17,714 bases of DNA, from NCBI GenBank assembly GCA_964598695.1, contig CAZRDB010000101.1, positions 1-17,714 of the forward strand. The letters are read 5' to 3'. Of the stretch, positions 6,510 through 14,323 are shown piece by piece. The stretch comes from CAZRDB01 sp964598695 (GTDB lineage Bacteria > Armatimonadota > Zipacnadia > UBA1398). The notes under the pieces are model-generated. The model searched no databases. It saw only the letters and a program-made list of their open reading frames with translations, and had not been told where the DNA came from. Every line of letters begins with the position of its first letter. Positions within the stretch are counted from its first letter, which is position 1. A program made the position numbers and the translations under genes.

Positions 6510-9428
6510 TCAGCGCGCCTGCGGGCCGAAGACCTCGAGTTCGCGGATGGCGGGGCTCCGGCCGTGGTAGCCGGTGATCCGCAGCTCCAGTGTCGTGCAT
6601 CGGACCGCGGGGAAGGTCAGGGCGAAGACGTTCGCTTCGTAGGCAGCCTCCACCACCTCCGCGACGACCGCTCCGTCGCAGAGGACGGCGAAGTCGCGTG
6701 GGGCGTAGCTGTGGTGCTGGTGGCCGGTGATGCGGATCGCGCCGACCTCGCGCTCCGAGGGGAAGGTCACGAGCAGACGGTACTCTGCCTGGTTGTCGGC
6801 CTCGTCCCAGTAGGTCGCCGGGTCGCCGTCGATCGCGGCCTGGTCCCCGCTCGCGGCGCCGTCGGAGTCGATCCCGTCGGGGCTCGTGGCGCTCGCGTCG
6901 CGGGCGAGATCGGGTCCGGGCTCGGCGAGCCGCGCGCTGGGCGTCCGGGGCAGATCCACGCCCAGGCGGAGGAGCGCGTCGCGGGCGGCATCGTGCGCGG
7001 GGCCCGACCGCGCGGCGGCCAGCACCGCGCGCAGCGACTCGGTCACCGCCTCGGTCTGCGAGGCATCGAGGGCGCCAGCGATGCGGACGACCGCCAGCGC
7101 GGCCTCCTCGCCGGCGTCGGCGTCGTCGAGGTACGGCAGGACGGCCGGCAGCGATTCGGCCACCGGCGCCAACCCGAGCGCACCCAGCAGCGCCCGCTTC
7201 GCCTCGGCCCCGCCGGCGAGCGGAAGGGCGGCGGCGAGCAGGGAGGCCGACTTCGCCGGCTCACGCGGGCCGCGCAGGGCCAGCGAGGCGATCACCCCGA
7301 GCGCGGCCTCGCGCTCGGGACCCGCGCCCGCGAGACGCGCCCGCTCGAGCAGCGCGCCCACGGGCTGGCGATCGGGCCAACCGGCAAGCGCGTTGAGGGC
7401 CGCGAGGCGCAGCTCGGCGGCCGGCGCCGCGAGAGCGTCGCGCAGAACCGCCAGCGCCTCCCGCGAGCCGACGCGGGAGATCGCGCGCAGCAGCGCGGCC
7501 TGGACCGCAGCCGGCTCCTGGCCGATCTCGGCGAAGCCGAGCGGCAATCCCCCACCCGCGCGGTCGATCCGGGTGAGGAGGCGCGCCAGTGCCTCGCCTC
7601 CGTGCGCGCGCTCCGCGTCGTCGGCCCCGGCACGGAGCGCGTCGACCAGTGGCGGGACCTCGTCGGCGCCGCCCAGCTCGGCGACGGCGTCCATCGCGGC
7701 GCGGCGGACCTCGGCGCGCGGGGCTGCGAGCAAGGGGGTGACGTACGTCGCGTACGCGGGGTCCCCGAGCCGCGCGAGCGCGGCGAGGACCTGGACCTGG
7801 GAGGCGGGGTCGAGGCGCGCGATGCCCGGAGCGACCGACTCGACGACGGTCTTGTTGCGCGGGTCGGTCAGCGCCGCGGCAGCGAAGCTCGAGAGACGGG
7901 GGCTCCGCCCCGTGAAGCCCTGCAGGATGAGGTCGAGTGACGGCGCGAGCGCGAGCAGGCCGGCGTAGGCGGCGGCGCGGCTCTCGGGCGGGGTGTCGCG
8001 TTCCCAACATGCCTGGTAGAGCGCGCGGGCGCGGGTGAGATCGCCCCGCGCGCGGACGGAGTCGGCGCAGCGAAGGAGCGCGTCGGCGATCGGTCCGCGC
8101 AGGGCCTCGCGCGCGGAGGGGAGGAAGGCCGAGAGCGCGTCGATCGAGGGCGTGTCGGCGATCCGGCCGAGAGCGTCGATGGCGGCGAGGGCCACCTCGC
8201 GGTCGGGGCTCTCCAGCAGCTCGGCGAGCGGGCGCACCGCGGCGCGATCGCCCAGCGCCCCGAGCGCACCCACGGCGCCGGCGAGGTGCTTGCCGCGCAG
8301 GCGCGGGAGGGCCTTGCGGAGCGCGGCCGTCGCGGCGGGGCTGCCGATGCGACGGAGGGCGTCGAGGGCATCGCGACCGAGGCTCTCGCCGCCGAGGAGG
8401 ACGGCGATCGCGGGGACCTGCGACGAGGTCGCGAGGAGAGAGAGCTGGCGGAGGACGAAGCTCTTGGCCTCGACGGTGGCGTCGGTGGCGAGGAAGGCGG
8501 CCATGGCGTTCGCGAGGCCCGGCGCGCGCCCCGGATCGTCGATCGCGTCGCGGACGAGGCGCTCGACGGAGGCCAGGCGCTCGCGCGCGTCGGCCGACCG
8601 GTGGGTCGCGATGGCGCGGAGGGCGGCTTCGGGGTCGAGCGGCCTCTCGACGGTGGCCCGCTCGGTCGCGGCCCACTCGAGGCCGCGGGTGAACAGCAGG
8701 CGCCAGCCGTCGCTGTCGAGCGCGCGGTCGTCGTGGCCGAGGACTATCGTGAAGCAGCGTCCCTCGCCGAACTCGGTCACGGCCGCCATGGGCTCCTCGC
8801 CGCCGGTCCCTCCGTGGGCCGGGTCGGAGAAGGCCGTGGAGACCACCCGGGCGCGCGGACCGAGCGTCAGCCGCTGGTACAGCTCATCGGTGATCTCGAA
8901 AGGCTGCATCCCGCGGGTGATCGGGTGGCCCTGCCGGGCGGGCTGGACGGTGAAGGCGTGGACGGCCGCGTGGCCGGCCGTACCCTCCTCCCAGTAGAGG
9001 CCGATGAGGTCCCTGTACTCCGGCCAGGTCGGGAAGCAGGCCGTGGAGGCGTGGATCACGGCGAAGCCGCCTCCGCCTCGGACGAAGTCGAGGAGCGCCG
9101 TTTCGGCCTCGGCGCCCCAGGGATGCTCGGCGGCGGGGTAGTTCGACCAGTTGTCGATCACGGCGGCGTAGGGCTCGAGGGTCTCCGGGCGTAGCGCCGC
9201 GGGGTCGATGGTCACATCGACCGTGAACCGCCCGCTCTCCTCGAGGATGCGGCGGATCAGCCGCGTCGTGCGCCCCTCGCCAGAGGCGTCCTGGCCCTCG
9301 TGGGTGTTGAGGCCGCCGAGCAGCAGAACGCGGACGGGATCGGGCGCGGCGAGAGCCGGCAGGGCGGCGAGCAGCGCCAGCGCGAAGGCAAGGGCGGTCG
9401 CGCGTGCGGCGCGGTGCGAGGGAACCAC
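6510..9428 (-). CDS. ThuA domain, HEAT-repeat and discoidin-like fusion protein, exported
   Basis: A 972-residue protein. Start GTG at 9428 follows GAAGGAGG by seven bases and gives a signal peptide (VVPSHRAARATALAFALALL, ending ALAA). The open frame extends to 9905 but without coding character. Residues about 32-253 form a ThuA-like domain of class I glutamine-amidotransferase fold: RVLLLGGLNTHEG, VIDNWSNYP, GGGGFAVIHASTACF, GEGRCFTIVLGHDD. Residues about 265-830 are tandem HEAT-like helical repeats such as LAALARLGDPAY and VVRIAGALD. Residues about 839-972 form an F5/8 type C (discoidin) beta-sandwich with DGDPATYW and LELRITGYHGRSPAIRELEVFG, likely binding glycans. ThuA-family proteins are linked to 3-keto sugar and trehalose metabolism; here the repeats may be a scaffold. 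It is the first gene of the minus-strand block, with 26 bases to the next start. The stop is TGA, unlike its neighbours. Confidence 0.87.
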   Translation of the reverse strand: MVPSHRAARATALAFALALLAALPALAAPDPVRVLLLGGLNTHEGQDASGEGRTTRLIRRILEESGRFTVDVTIDPAALRPETLEPYAAVIDNWSNYPAAEHPWGAEAETALLDFVRGGGGFAVIHASTACFPTWPEYRDLIGLYWEEGTAGHAAVHAFTVQPARQGHPITRGMQPFEITDELYQRLTLGPRARVVSTAFSDPAHGGTGGEEPMAAVTEFGEGRCFTIVLGHDDRALDSDGWRLLFTRGLEWAATERATVERPLDPEAALRAIATHRSADARERLASVERLVRDAIDDPGRAPGLANAMAAFLATDATVEAKSFVLRQLSLLATSSQVPAIAVLLGGESLGRDALDALRRIGSPAATAALRKALPRLRGKHLAGAVGALGALGDRAAVRPLAELLESPDREVALAAIDALGRIADTPSIDALSAFLPSAREALRGPIADALLRCADSVRARGDLTRARALYQACWERDTPPESRAAAYAGLLALAPSLDLILQGFTGRSPRLSSFAAAALTDPRNKTVVESVAPGIARLDPASQVQVLAALARLGDPAYATYVTPLLAAPRAEVRRAAMDAVAELGGADEVPPLVDALRAGADDAERAHGGEALARLLTRIDRAGGGLPLGFAEIGQEPAAVQAALLRAISRVGSREALAVLRDALAAPAAELRLAALNALAGWPDRQPVGALLERARLAGAGPEREAALGVIASLALRGPREPAKSASLLAAALPLAGGAEAKRALLGALGLAPVAESLPAVLPYLDDADAGEEAALAVVRIAGALDASQTEAVTESLRAVLAAARSGPAHDAARDALLRLGVDLPRTPSARLAEPGPDLARDASATSPDGIDSDGAASGDQAAIDGDPATYWDEADNQAEYRLLVTFPSEREVGAIRITGHQHHSYAPRDFAVLCDGAVVAEVVEAAYEANVFALTFPAVRCTTLELRITGYHGRSPAIRELEVFGPQAR

Positions 9429-9482
9429 CTGGCGTCCTCCTTCGGGCGCGTCTCGAAGCGCCGGATGGGTATTCGACGCAGA

Positions 9483-9561
9483 GCGGGCGATCACCGCTCC
9501 GTCGGAGCGGTTGTTGCGTGAGCGACCGAGAGGCGGAGTCTGTCTCATCGCGATCGCCCGC
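9483..9561 (-). promoter_or_regulatory. Nested inverted repeats in the leader of the ThuA operon
   Basis: GCGGGCGATC (9483-9492) and GATCGCCCGC (9552-9561) are perfect 10-base inverted arms. Immediately inside the left arm lies ACCGCTCCG-T-CGGAGCGGT (9493-9511), a perfect 9-base inverted repeat. Read as minus-strand RNA this gives an outer stem stacked on a hairpin with 40 bases of further loop, ending 54 bases before the GTG at 9428. It could be a structured leader, a repressor palindrome, or an antisense-side structure for the plus-strand MFS gene. No match to a known riboswitch class was recognised. Confidence 0.4.
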
Positions 9562-9596
9562 GGAGGCGGGACCCCCTGCTCCGCCGTTCCTGGGCC

Positions 9597-9610
9597 GTCG
9601 CCACGGCGAC
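9597..9610. repeat. Short inverted repeat in the divergent intergenic region
   Basis: GTCGCC and GGCGAC flank a central AC. It lies 81 bases before the MFS start at 9691 and about 170 bases before the ThuA start. It could be an operator half-site pair, but six-base arms of this composition are expected by chance. Confidence 0.2.
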
Positions 9611-9665
9611 CGGAGGGCGGCGACGCACCCGCCCCAGGTCCTATCGGGCTCCGAGGGCGGAGTGC

Positions 9666-9671
9666 TACAAT
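9666..9671 (+). promoter_or_regulatory. Candidate -10 box (TACAAT) for the MFS gene
   Basis: TACAAT differs from the sigma-70 consensus TATAAT at one base and sits in the only AT-rich patch near the gene, 20 bases before the ATG at 9691. No good -35 hexamer is seen 16 to 18 bases upstream. The implied leader would be very short. Confidence 0.3.
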
Positions 9672-9690
9672 TGCGGCTCGTGGACGGCGG

Positions 9691-11016
9691 ATGAGAGACC
9701 CCATGGAGCACGAGGGCTCGCAGCCTGCTCGCGCGCACGCCCAACCGGTCCACTGCAGCCGGCGCGTGCGGCGCAACTTCCCTCTGATGTTCATCGATGC
9801 GCTGGGCTGGCCCCTCGGTTGGGCCTTCATGGCGCAGGAGACCCTGCTGTCCGCATTCCTGCTCCGTCTCAGCGACGATCCCCGCACGACGGCCTTGATG
9901 CGCACGATCTACGCGCTCGGCTGTTGGCTGCCGGTGCTGTGGGCGCCGAACCTGATCGCCCGCGTGCGCCACCGCGGGCCGGTCGTTGTGCTGATCGGGA
10001 CCTTCGAGCGGGTGCCCATGCTCGTCATCGCGCTCGCCGCGCTGGCCCTGGCGCGGGACAACCCGAGGGCGATGCTGTGGGTCTTCTTCCTCTGTTGGGC
10101 CGTGCGCTCCCTGTGCGAGGGGCTCAACCTCCCCTGCTACAGCGCGCTGCTCGGCGAGGCGCTGCCGCCCGACCGGCGAGGCCGGCTCTGGGGGATCAGC
10201 GCCGGGGTGAGCGCCGTCATGGCCTTCCCCATCGGCCTGTGGGCCTCGGCCAACCTCAAGCAGCTCGAGTTCCCCCTCGGCTACTCGGCGCTGATGGTGG
10301 TCGGCTTCGCCGTGCTGATGCTCACGGTGCTGCCCCTCGGCTGGGTCCGGGAGTGGACCGGCGGCCGGGCGCGGGCGGAGGAGGCGCGCTCGGGCCTCTC
10401 CTCGTTCCGGCTGCTGCGCGAGGACCCCCGGCTCGTGCGGTTCATCCTCGCGAGCAGCCTGTGCGCGCTGGCGGAGCTGAGCTACCTGTTCTTCACGATG
10501 CACGCCATCCAGACGCTCCGGATCCCCGAGCCGACCATCGGCTGGTTCATGGGCGCCCAGGCGGCGGCCGCGGCCGTCGCGGGGTGCCTGTTCGGGATCA
10601 TCACCGACCGGATCGGCTACCGCAGGCCGTGGATGGTCGCGCACCTGTTCGGTCTCGCGGCCTGCGTCACGGCGTGGCTCGCGCCCGGCCCGATCGTGAT
10701 GAGCCTCGCGTTCGCGCTGGTCGGCGTCAGCGCCACGGGGACCATCCTCTGTCGCTACAACATGCTCGTCGAGATGGCGCCGCCCGGCCGCTCGCCCAAG
10801 TACATCGCGGTCAACTACTCGATCGTACAGGTGGCCTTCGCGGTCGCGCCGCTCATCGGCGCGCTGCTCATCCGGCGGCTCGGTACCTCGGCGGTCTTCC
10901 TCCCGGGGATCGTGCTCTCGCTCCTTACCATCGTCGCCGTCCGGGCACTGAGTGACCCGCGCCACGAGCCCGGGCCCCATGTCGCGCTCTCGCCGCAGGA
11001 GGGCCTGCCGAGCTAA
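9691..11016 (+). CDS. Major facilitator superfamily transporter
   Basis: A 441-residue inner-membrane protein with about 12 hydrophobic segments. The start is uncertain between ATG 9691 (after GGACGGCGG, close spacing) and ATG 9703 (after GAGAG, five bases); the frame is open further upstream without coding character. An N-terminal cytoplasmic stretch of about 30 residues is rich in Arg and His. Features of the MFS fold are the loop LPPDRRGRLWG (159-168) in the first half and a motif-A-like GIITDRIGYRRP (302-313) starting the second half. A central charged linker lies at about residues 218-247. The substrate is not evident; sugar or oligosaccharide uptake is a guess from the neighbouring operon. 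It is divergent from the ThuA gene (262 bases between starts) and is followed after 79 bases by the TauE/SafE-type gene on the same strand. It is the only gene here with a TAA stop. Confidence 0.85.
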   Translation: MRDPMEHEGSQPARAHAQPVHCSRRVRRNFPLMFIDALGWPLGWAFMAQETLLSAFLLRLSDDPRTTALMRTIYALGCWLPVLWAPNLIARVRHRGPVVVLIGTFERVPMLVIALAALALARDNPRAMLWVFFLCWAVRSLCEGLNLPCYSALLGEALPPDRRGRLWGISAGVSAVMAFPIGLWASANLKQLEFPLGYSALMVVGFAVLMLTVLPLGWVREWTGGRARAEEARSGLSSFRLLREDPRLVRFILASSLCALAELSYLFFTMHAIQTLRIPEPTIGWFMGAQAAAAAVAGCLFGIITDRIGYRRPWMVAHLFGLAACVTAWLAPGPIVMSLAFALVGVSATGTILCRYNMLVEMAPPGRSPKYIAVNYSIVQVAFAVAPLIGALLIRRLGTSAVFLPGIVLSLLTIVAVRALSDPRHEPGPHVALSPQEGLPS

Positions 11017-11095
11017 GGCGGCTCCCGGGGGTCGTCTCCCGGGGAGGCACGGCCTTCTGCCCGCGATCGCCCGGGCTGCCGCGGGAGGGCCGCGT

Positions 11096-11866
11096 GTGGT
11101 ACGCTCTCGCTGCCCGATGCACCTCACACCCCTCCAACTCGCGCTCGCCCTCGCCGTCGTCGCCGTCACGCACTTCCTCGGCGCGCTGGCGGCGTACGGG
11201 TCGACGCTGCTTGCGCTGCCGCCGCTCACGGGGGTGCTGGGCGACCTCCGGCTGTGCGTGGGGCTCCTCCGCGTCACCGGCACGCTGCAGGGGGCACAGG
11301 TTGCGGCCTACACCTGGCGCGAGACCGACTGGCGCGAGTACCGCCGAATGGTCCTGTGGGCCGGGCTCGGGATGGCGCCGGGGCTGGCAGCGGCCGAGCT
11401 GCTGCCGCGCACTCCGCTGCTGGTGGCGCTCGCGCTGATCGTGCTCGTCTTCGGGACCCTCGGGCTGGCGCGCAGCAACGGCGACCGGAGCCCCCTGCCG
11501 AACGCGGTGGGCATCGCCCTGCTGCTCGCGAGCGGGCTCATCCATGGCGCCTTCGCCTGCGGCGGCGCGACGCTGGTGCTCTACGCCCAGCACAGCATCG
11601 GGCGCAAGGAGACCTTCCGCTCGACCCTGTCGCTGTTCTGGGTGACCGTGAACCTGCCGGCGATCGTGGCGTGGCTCTGCACGGGCGGGTGGACGCTGCG
11701 GGTCGCGTGGCTGCTGGCGTGGTTCGCGCCGACAGCGCTGCTCGCCTCGTGGGCCGGGGAGTGGGCGGCGCGCCGGGTCAGCCAGAGGGCGTTCGCGCGG
11801 GTGGTCTCGGGGCTGCTGCTGGCGAGCGGCGCGATCCTGCTCGCGAAGGCGCTGACGGGGAGCTAG
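11096..11866 (+). CDS. TauE/SafE (TSUP) family permease
   Basis: A 256-residue integral membrane protein. GTG at 11096 is preceded at six bases by GGGAGGG; the alternative ATG at 11117 (249 residues) has no binding site, although MHLTPLQLAL would be a typical family N-terminus. About eight hydrophobic segments are arranged in two similar halves. Characteristic family elements are the small-residue first helices (THFLGALAAYGSTLLALPPL), a mid-protein repeat (LLLASGLIHGAFACGGATLV) and the end LLLASGAILLAKAL. Family members export or import sulfite, sulfoacetate, organosulfur or related small anions; this substrate is unknown. It lies 79 bases after the MFS gene, possibly cotranscribed, and is convergent with the sensor kinase. 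The two genes overlap by CTAG (11863-11866), which supplies a TAG stop to each. Confidence 0.82.
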   Translation: MVRSRCPMHLTPLQLALALAVVAVTHFLGALAAYGSTLLALPPLTGVLGDLRLCVGLLRVTGTLQGAQVAAYTWRETDWREYRRMVLWAGLGMAPGLAAAELLPRTPLLVALALIVLVFGTLGLARSNGDRSPLPNAVGIALLLASGLIHGAFACGGATLVLYAQHSIGRKETFRSTLSLFWVTVNLPAIVAWLCTGGWTLRVAWLLAWFAPTALLASWAGEWAARRVSQRAFARVVSGLLLASGAILLAKALTGS

Positions 11867-14181
11867 AGCACGCCCTTGGGGGCGGTCTCGCCGACCAGCT
11901 CCTCGATGGCGCGGAGCAGGGCGGCGCGGCTGAAGGGCTTCGTGAGGCAACGGCTGGCGCCGAGGGAGAGCAGGTCCTCGGCGATGTGCACCTCGAGGCG
12001 GCCGGTCATGAGAATGGTGGGCGGGGGATCGTCCATCGCGGCGACCTCGGCGAGCACCTCGCGCCCTCCCCCGCCGGGCATCATCACGTCGGAGAGCACG
12101 GCATCGAACGGCTGGGTACGGAGGAGGTCGACGGCGGAGGTGGCGTCGTCAGCGAGCAGGACGCGGCAGCCCGCCTCGGTGAGCATGTCGGCCATCAGCT
12201 CGCGCAGCATGCGCTCGTCGTCGGCAACGAGGATCAGCCGACCGGCGAGCGCGGGCCAAGTGAGGTCGGGCTCGAGGGTCGCCGGCTCGGACGGCGGGGG
12301 GGCGAGTTCGGGCGCCACGGGCGGGAGGGTGACCTCGAAGGTGGCGCCGCACTCGACCTCGCTGGTCACCCGGAGCGTGCCGCCGTGGGCCTCGACGAGC
12401 TGGCGCGAGACCGAGAGCCCGAGCCCGGTGCCGCCCGTTCCCTCGCCGTCCTTGGTCGTGAAGAACGGCTCGAAGATGCGCGCGAGGTTCTCGGGCGGGA
12501 TCCCGACCCCCGTGTCGGAGACGAAGGCGGTGAGGTGGCCGGGCTCGGGCGCGTCGTGCCGTGTGCCGACGGTGAGCACGCCGCCCTGGGGCATCGCGTG
12601 GCACGCGTTGATCAGCAGGTTCAGGAAGACCTGCTCGAGCTGGCCGCGGTCGATCGGGAGCGCCCGAGCGGGCTGCTCGTACTGCCGGCGGACGGCGATC
12701 CCGGCGCTCGCGAGCTGTTGGCTCACCAGGGCGAGGGCCGACTCCCAGACCTCGTCGAGCCGGGTCTCGGAGTGGCGCGGCGCGACGGGCCGCGTGTAGG
12801 CCATCAGGTTGCGGCACAGCTCGGCGCCGCGGCCGGAGATCTCGCTCACCAGCTCGGCCAGGCGGTGGTAGCTCTCGGCGCTGCCGCTGGAGCGGGCCAT
12901 ATCGGCCGAGAGGGCCATCGCGGTGAGGAGGTTGTTGAACTCGTGCGCGACGCCGGCGGAGAGCTGGCCGATCGAGGCCAGGCGCTGCGACTCCTCGGCG
13001 TGGCGCAGGCCGGTGACGTCACGCACCACGCTGAGGACACTGACCGTCGCGCCCTCCGCGTCGGCCTCGGGGATGAGACGGACATCGAGCGCCACCGGCC
13101 CGTCGGCGAGCGTGAGTCGGAGTTCGCGGTGGAGGCCCCGGCCGGCGTCCAGCACCTCGCGGACCCAGCCGGTCCACTCCTCACCGGCGGCAGGCTCGAA
13201 GCCGCAGGCCTCCAGCGTCGCGCCCTGCATGGCCGACGGCGCCAGCCCGAGCAGGCCCTTGCTCGCGGGGCTGGCGTAGGCGACGCGCAGGCCGCGGTCG
13301 AAGCGGAGGAAGGCGTCGGGCGAGTGCTCCACAAGGGCTCGATAGATCGCCTCCCGCTCGGCCAGCCGTCGCTCGGCCCGCTCGCGCTCGGCAACCTGCC
13401 GGCGCAACTGCTCGTTGGCGTCGCGCAGCTCGGCGGTACGGCTGTGGACACGCAGCTCCAGCACGCCGGTCAGGTCCTCGAGTTCGCGGCGGGCGTCCCG
13501 GTGGTCGGCGGCGACCTGGGCCAGTTCGGCGTTGGCCTCGCCCAGGCGCCGCTTGTCGGCGTAGACCTGGGCCCGCGTGTGGAAGAGCACGACGGAGACG
13601 ATCCAGGAGGCGTAGAGCAGGCCGGGCGTGGCGACATCCCGCGTGAGGAGGAGGCCGGGATCGGCCCCGAGGTGGCAGGCGGCGCCGGCCCAGGCGCCGA
13701 GGCCGACGAGGTAGATCAGGGCCGAGAGCCGCCCCGGGTAGGTGGGCAGCGTCGCGACGGCGCAGGAGGCGATGATGAGGGTGGGCATCCCGCCCGTGAC
13801 GACCTGTTCGACAGCCGAGACGAGCGCGGACCAGGCGAGGATGCCGACCACGCCGATGAGCGCGAGAGCGCGGTGGAGGTTGCCCACGGAGCCGGCGTCG
13901 GCCGGGCGCAGCAGCCAGGCGGTGGCCAGGAGGGGGGCGAGGAACGCGGCGAGGATGAGGTCGAGGAGGTGGTAGATGTCCCAGCCGGCGGGCTCGGTGT
14001 GGTGAGCCCTCTGCCACAGGTAGGCGGCGAGCAGGCAGGCGGCCCACAGCGCCAGGCCGCTCAAGGCCGCCCGGATCCGTAGGAAGTTCCCGTACGCGCA
14101 CTCGCCCTCGAAGCCCGCGGCATACTCGGCGGGCAGCCGACCCGGCAGCAGGCTGGAGAGCCTTCTCGGTTGCTGCGACAC
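11863..14181 (-). CDS. Membrane-bound hybrid sensor histidine kinase with PAS and receiver domains
   Basis: A 772-residue protein. GTG at 14181 is chosen because AAGGTG lies nine bases upstream; GTG 14193 is also in frame. About six membrane segments fill residues 37-202, then a coiled coil (203-275), a PAS domain (about 276-395, from YRALVEHSPDAFLRFDRG), the dimerisation and phosphoacceptor domain with His413 in GVAHEFNNLL, and the ATPase domain with N box NLLINACHAM (Asn525), DTGVGIP, FEPFFTT and GGTGLGLS. A receiver domain follows (about 648-765) with acidic Asp654 and Asp655, phospho-acceptor Asp698 (LSDVMMP), Thr726 and Lys748 (LTKPF). All catalytic residues are present. As a hybrid it probably passes phosphate to a separate phosphotransfer protein or response regulator; none is in the window. 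It is divergent from the GH2 gene, 142 bases apart. The signal sensed is unknown. Confidence 0.9.
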   Translation of the reverse strand: MSQQPRRLSSLLPGRLPAEYAAGFEGECAYGNFLRIRAALSGLALWAACLLAAYLWQRAHHTEPAGWDIYHLLDLILAAFLAPLLATAWLLRPADAGSVGNLHRALALIGVVGILAWSALVSAVEQVVTGGMPTLIIASCAVATLPTYPGRLSALIYLVGLGAWAGAACHLGADPGLLLTRDVATPGLLYASWIVSVVLFHTRAQVYADKRRLGEANAELAQVAADHRDARRELEDLTGVLELRVHSRTAELRDANEQLRRQVAERERAERRLAEREAIYRALVEHSPDAFLRFDRGLRVAYASPASKGLLGLAPSAMQGATLEACGFEPAAGEEWTGWVREVLDAGRGLHRELRLTLADGPVALDVRLIPEADAEGATVSVLSVVRDVTGLRHAEESQRLASIGQLSAGVAHEFNNLLTAMALSADMARSSGSAESYHRLAELVSEISGRGAELCRNLMAYTRPVAPRHSETRLDEVWESALALVSQQLASAGIAVRRQYEQPARALPIDRGQLEQVFLNLLINACHAMPQGGVLTVGTRHDAPEPGHLTAFVSDTGVGIPPENLARIFEPFFTTKDGEGTGGTGLGLSVSRQLVEAHGGTLRVTSEVECGATFEVTLPPVAPELAPPPSEPATLEPDLTWPALAGRLILVADDERMLRELMADMLTEAGCRVLLADDATSAVDLLRTQPFDAVLSDVMMPGGGGREVLAEVAAMDDPPPTILMTGRLEVHIAEDLLSLGASRCLTKPFSRAALLRAIEELVGETAPKGVL

Positions 14182-14323
14182 CTGGCCTGACACCTTTCCC
14201 GTGTGGCGATTCGGCTGGGACGGCCGATCCACCTCCCCGATTGCCAGGCTGCGTGGGAAGGTGGCCGACTCCCCCGTGGCGCACAGACGGGCCTGTGGGG
14301 ATCGGCTGCTCGGAGGTGGCACG
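14182..14323. other. Divergent intergenic region between sensor kinase and GH2 glycosidase
   Basis: 142 bases separate the two starts. Each end holds a ribosome binding site: AAGGTG for the kinase and GGAGGT (14312-14317) for the glycosidase. I see no convincing -10 or -35 pair, no long palindrome and no RNA gene. Both promoters must lie here or within the opposite gene's start, so control by a shared regulator is possible. Confidence 0.4.

Noticed and set aside
9429..9905. 159-residue upstream extension of the ThuA-HEAT gene
   Set aside because: GTG 9428 has GAAGGAGG at ideal spacing and begins a signal peptide; the extension overlaps the MFS gene start.
11017..11095. Repeated CTCCCGGGG between the MFS and permease genes as a terminator
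   Set aside because: The copies are mainly self-palindromic CCCGGG with no T run following; no convincing terminator structure.
11254..14082. 942-codon plus-strand open frame across the permease and the sensor kinase
   Set aside because: It crosses two unrelated genes in non-coding frames, has no recognisable domain, and the kinase on the other strand has all its motifs.
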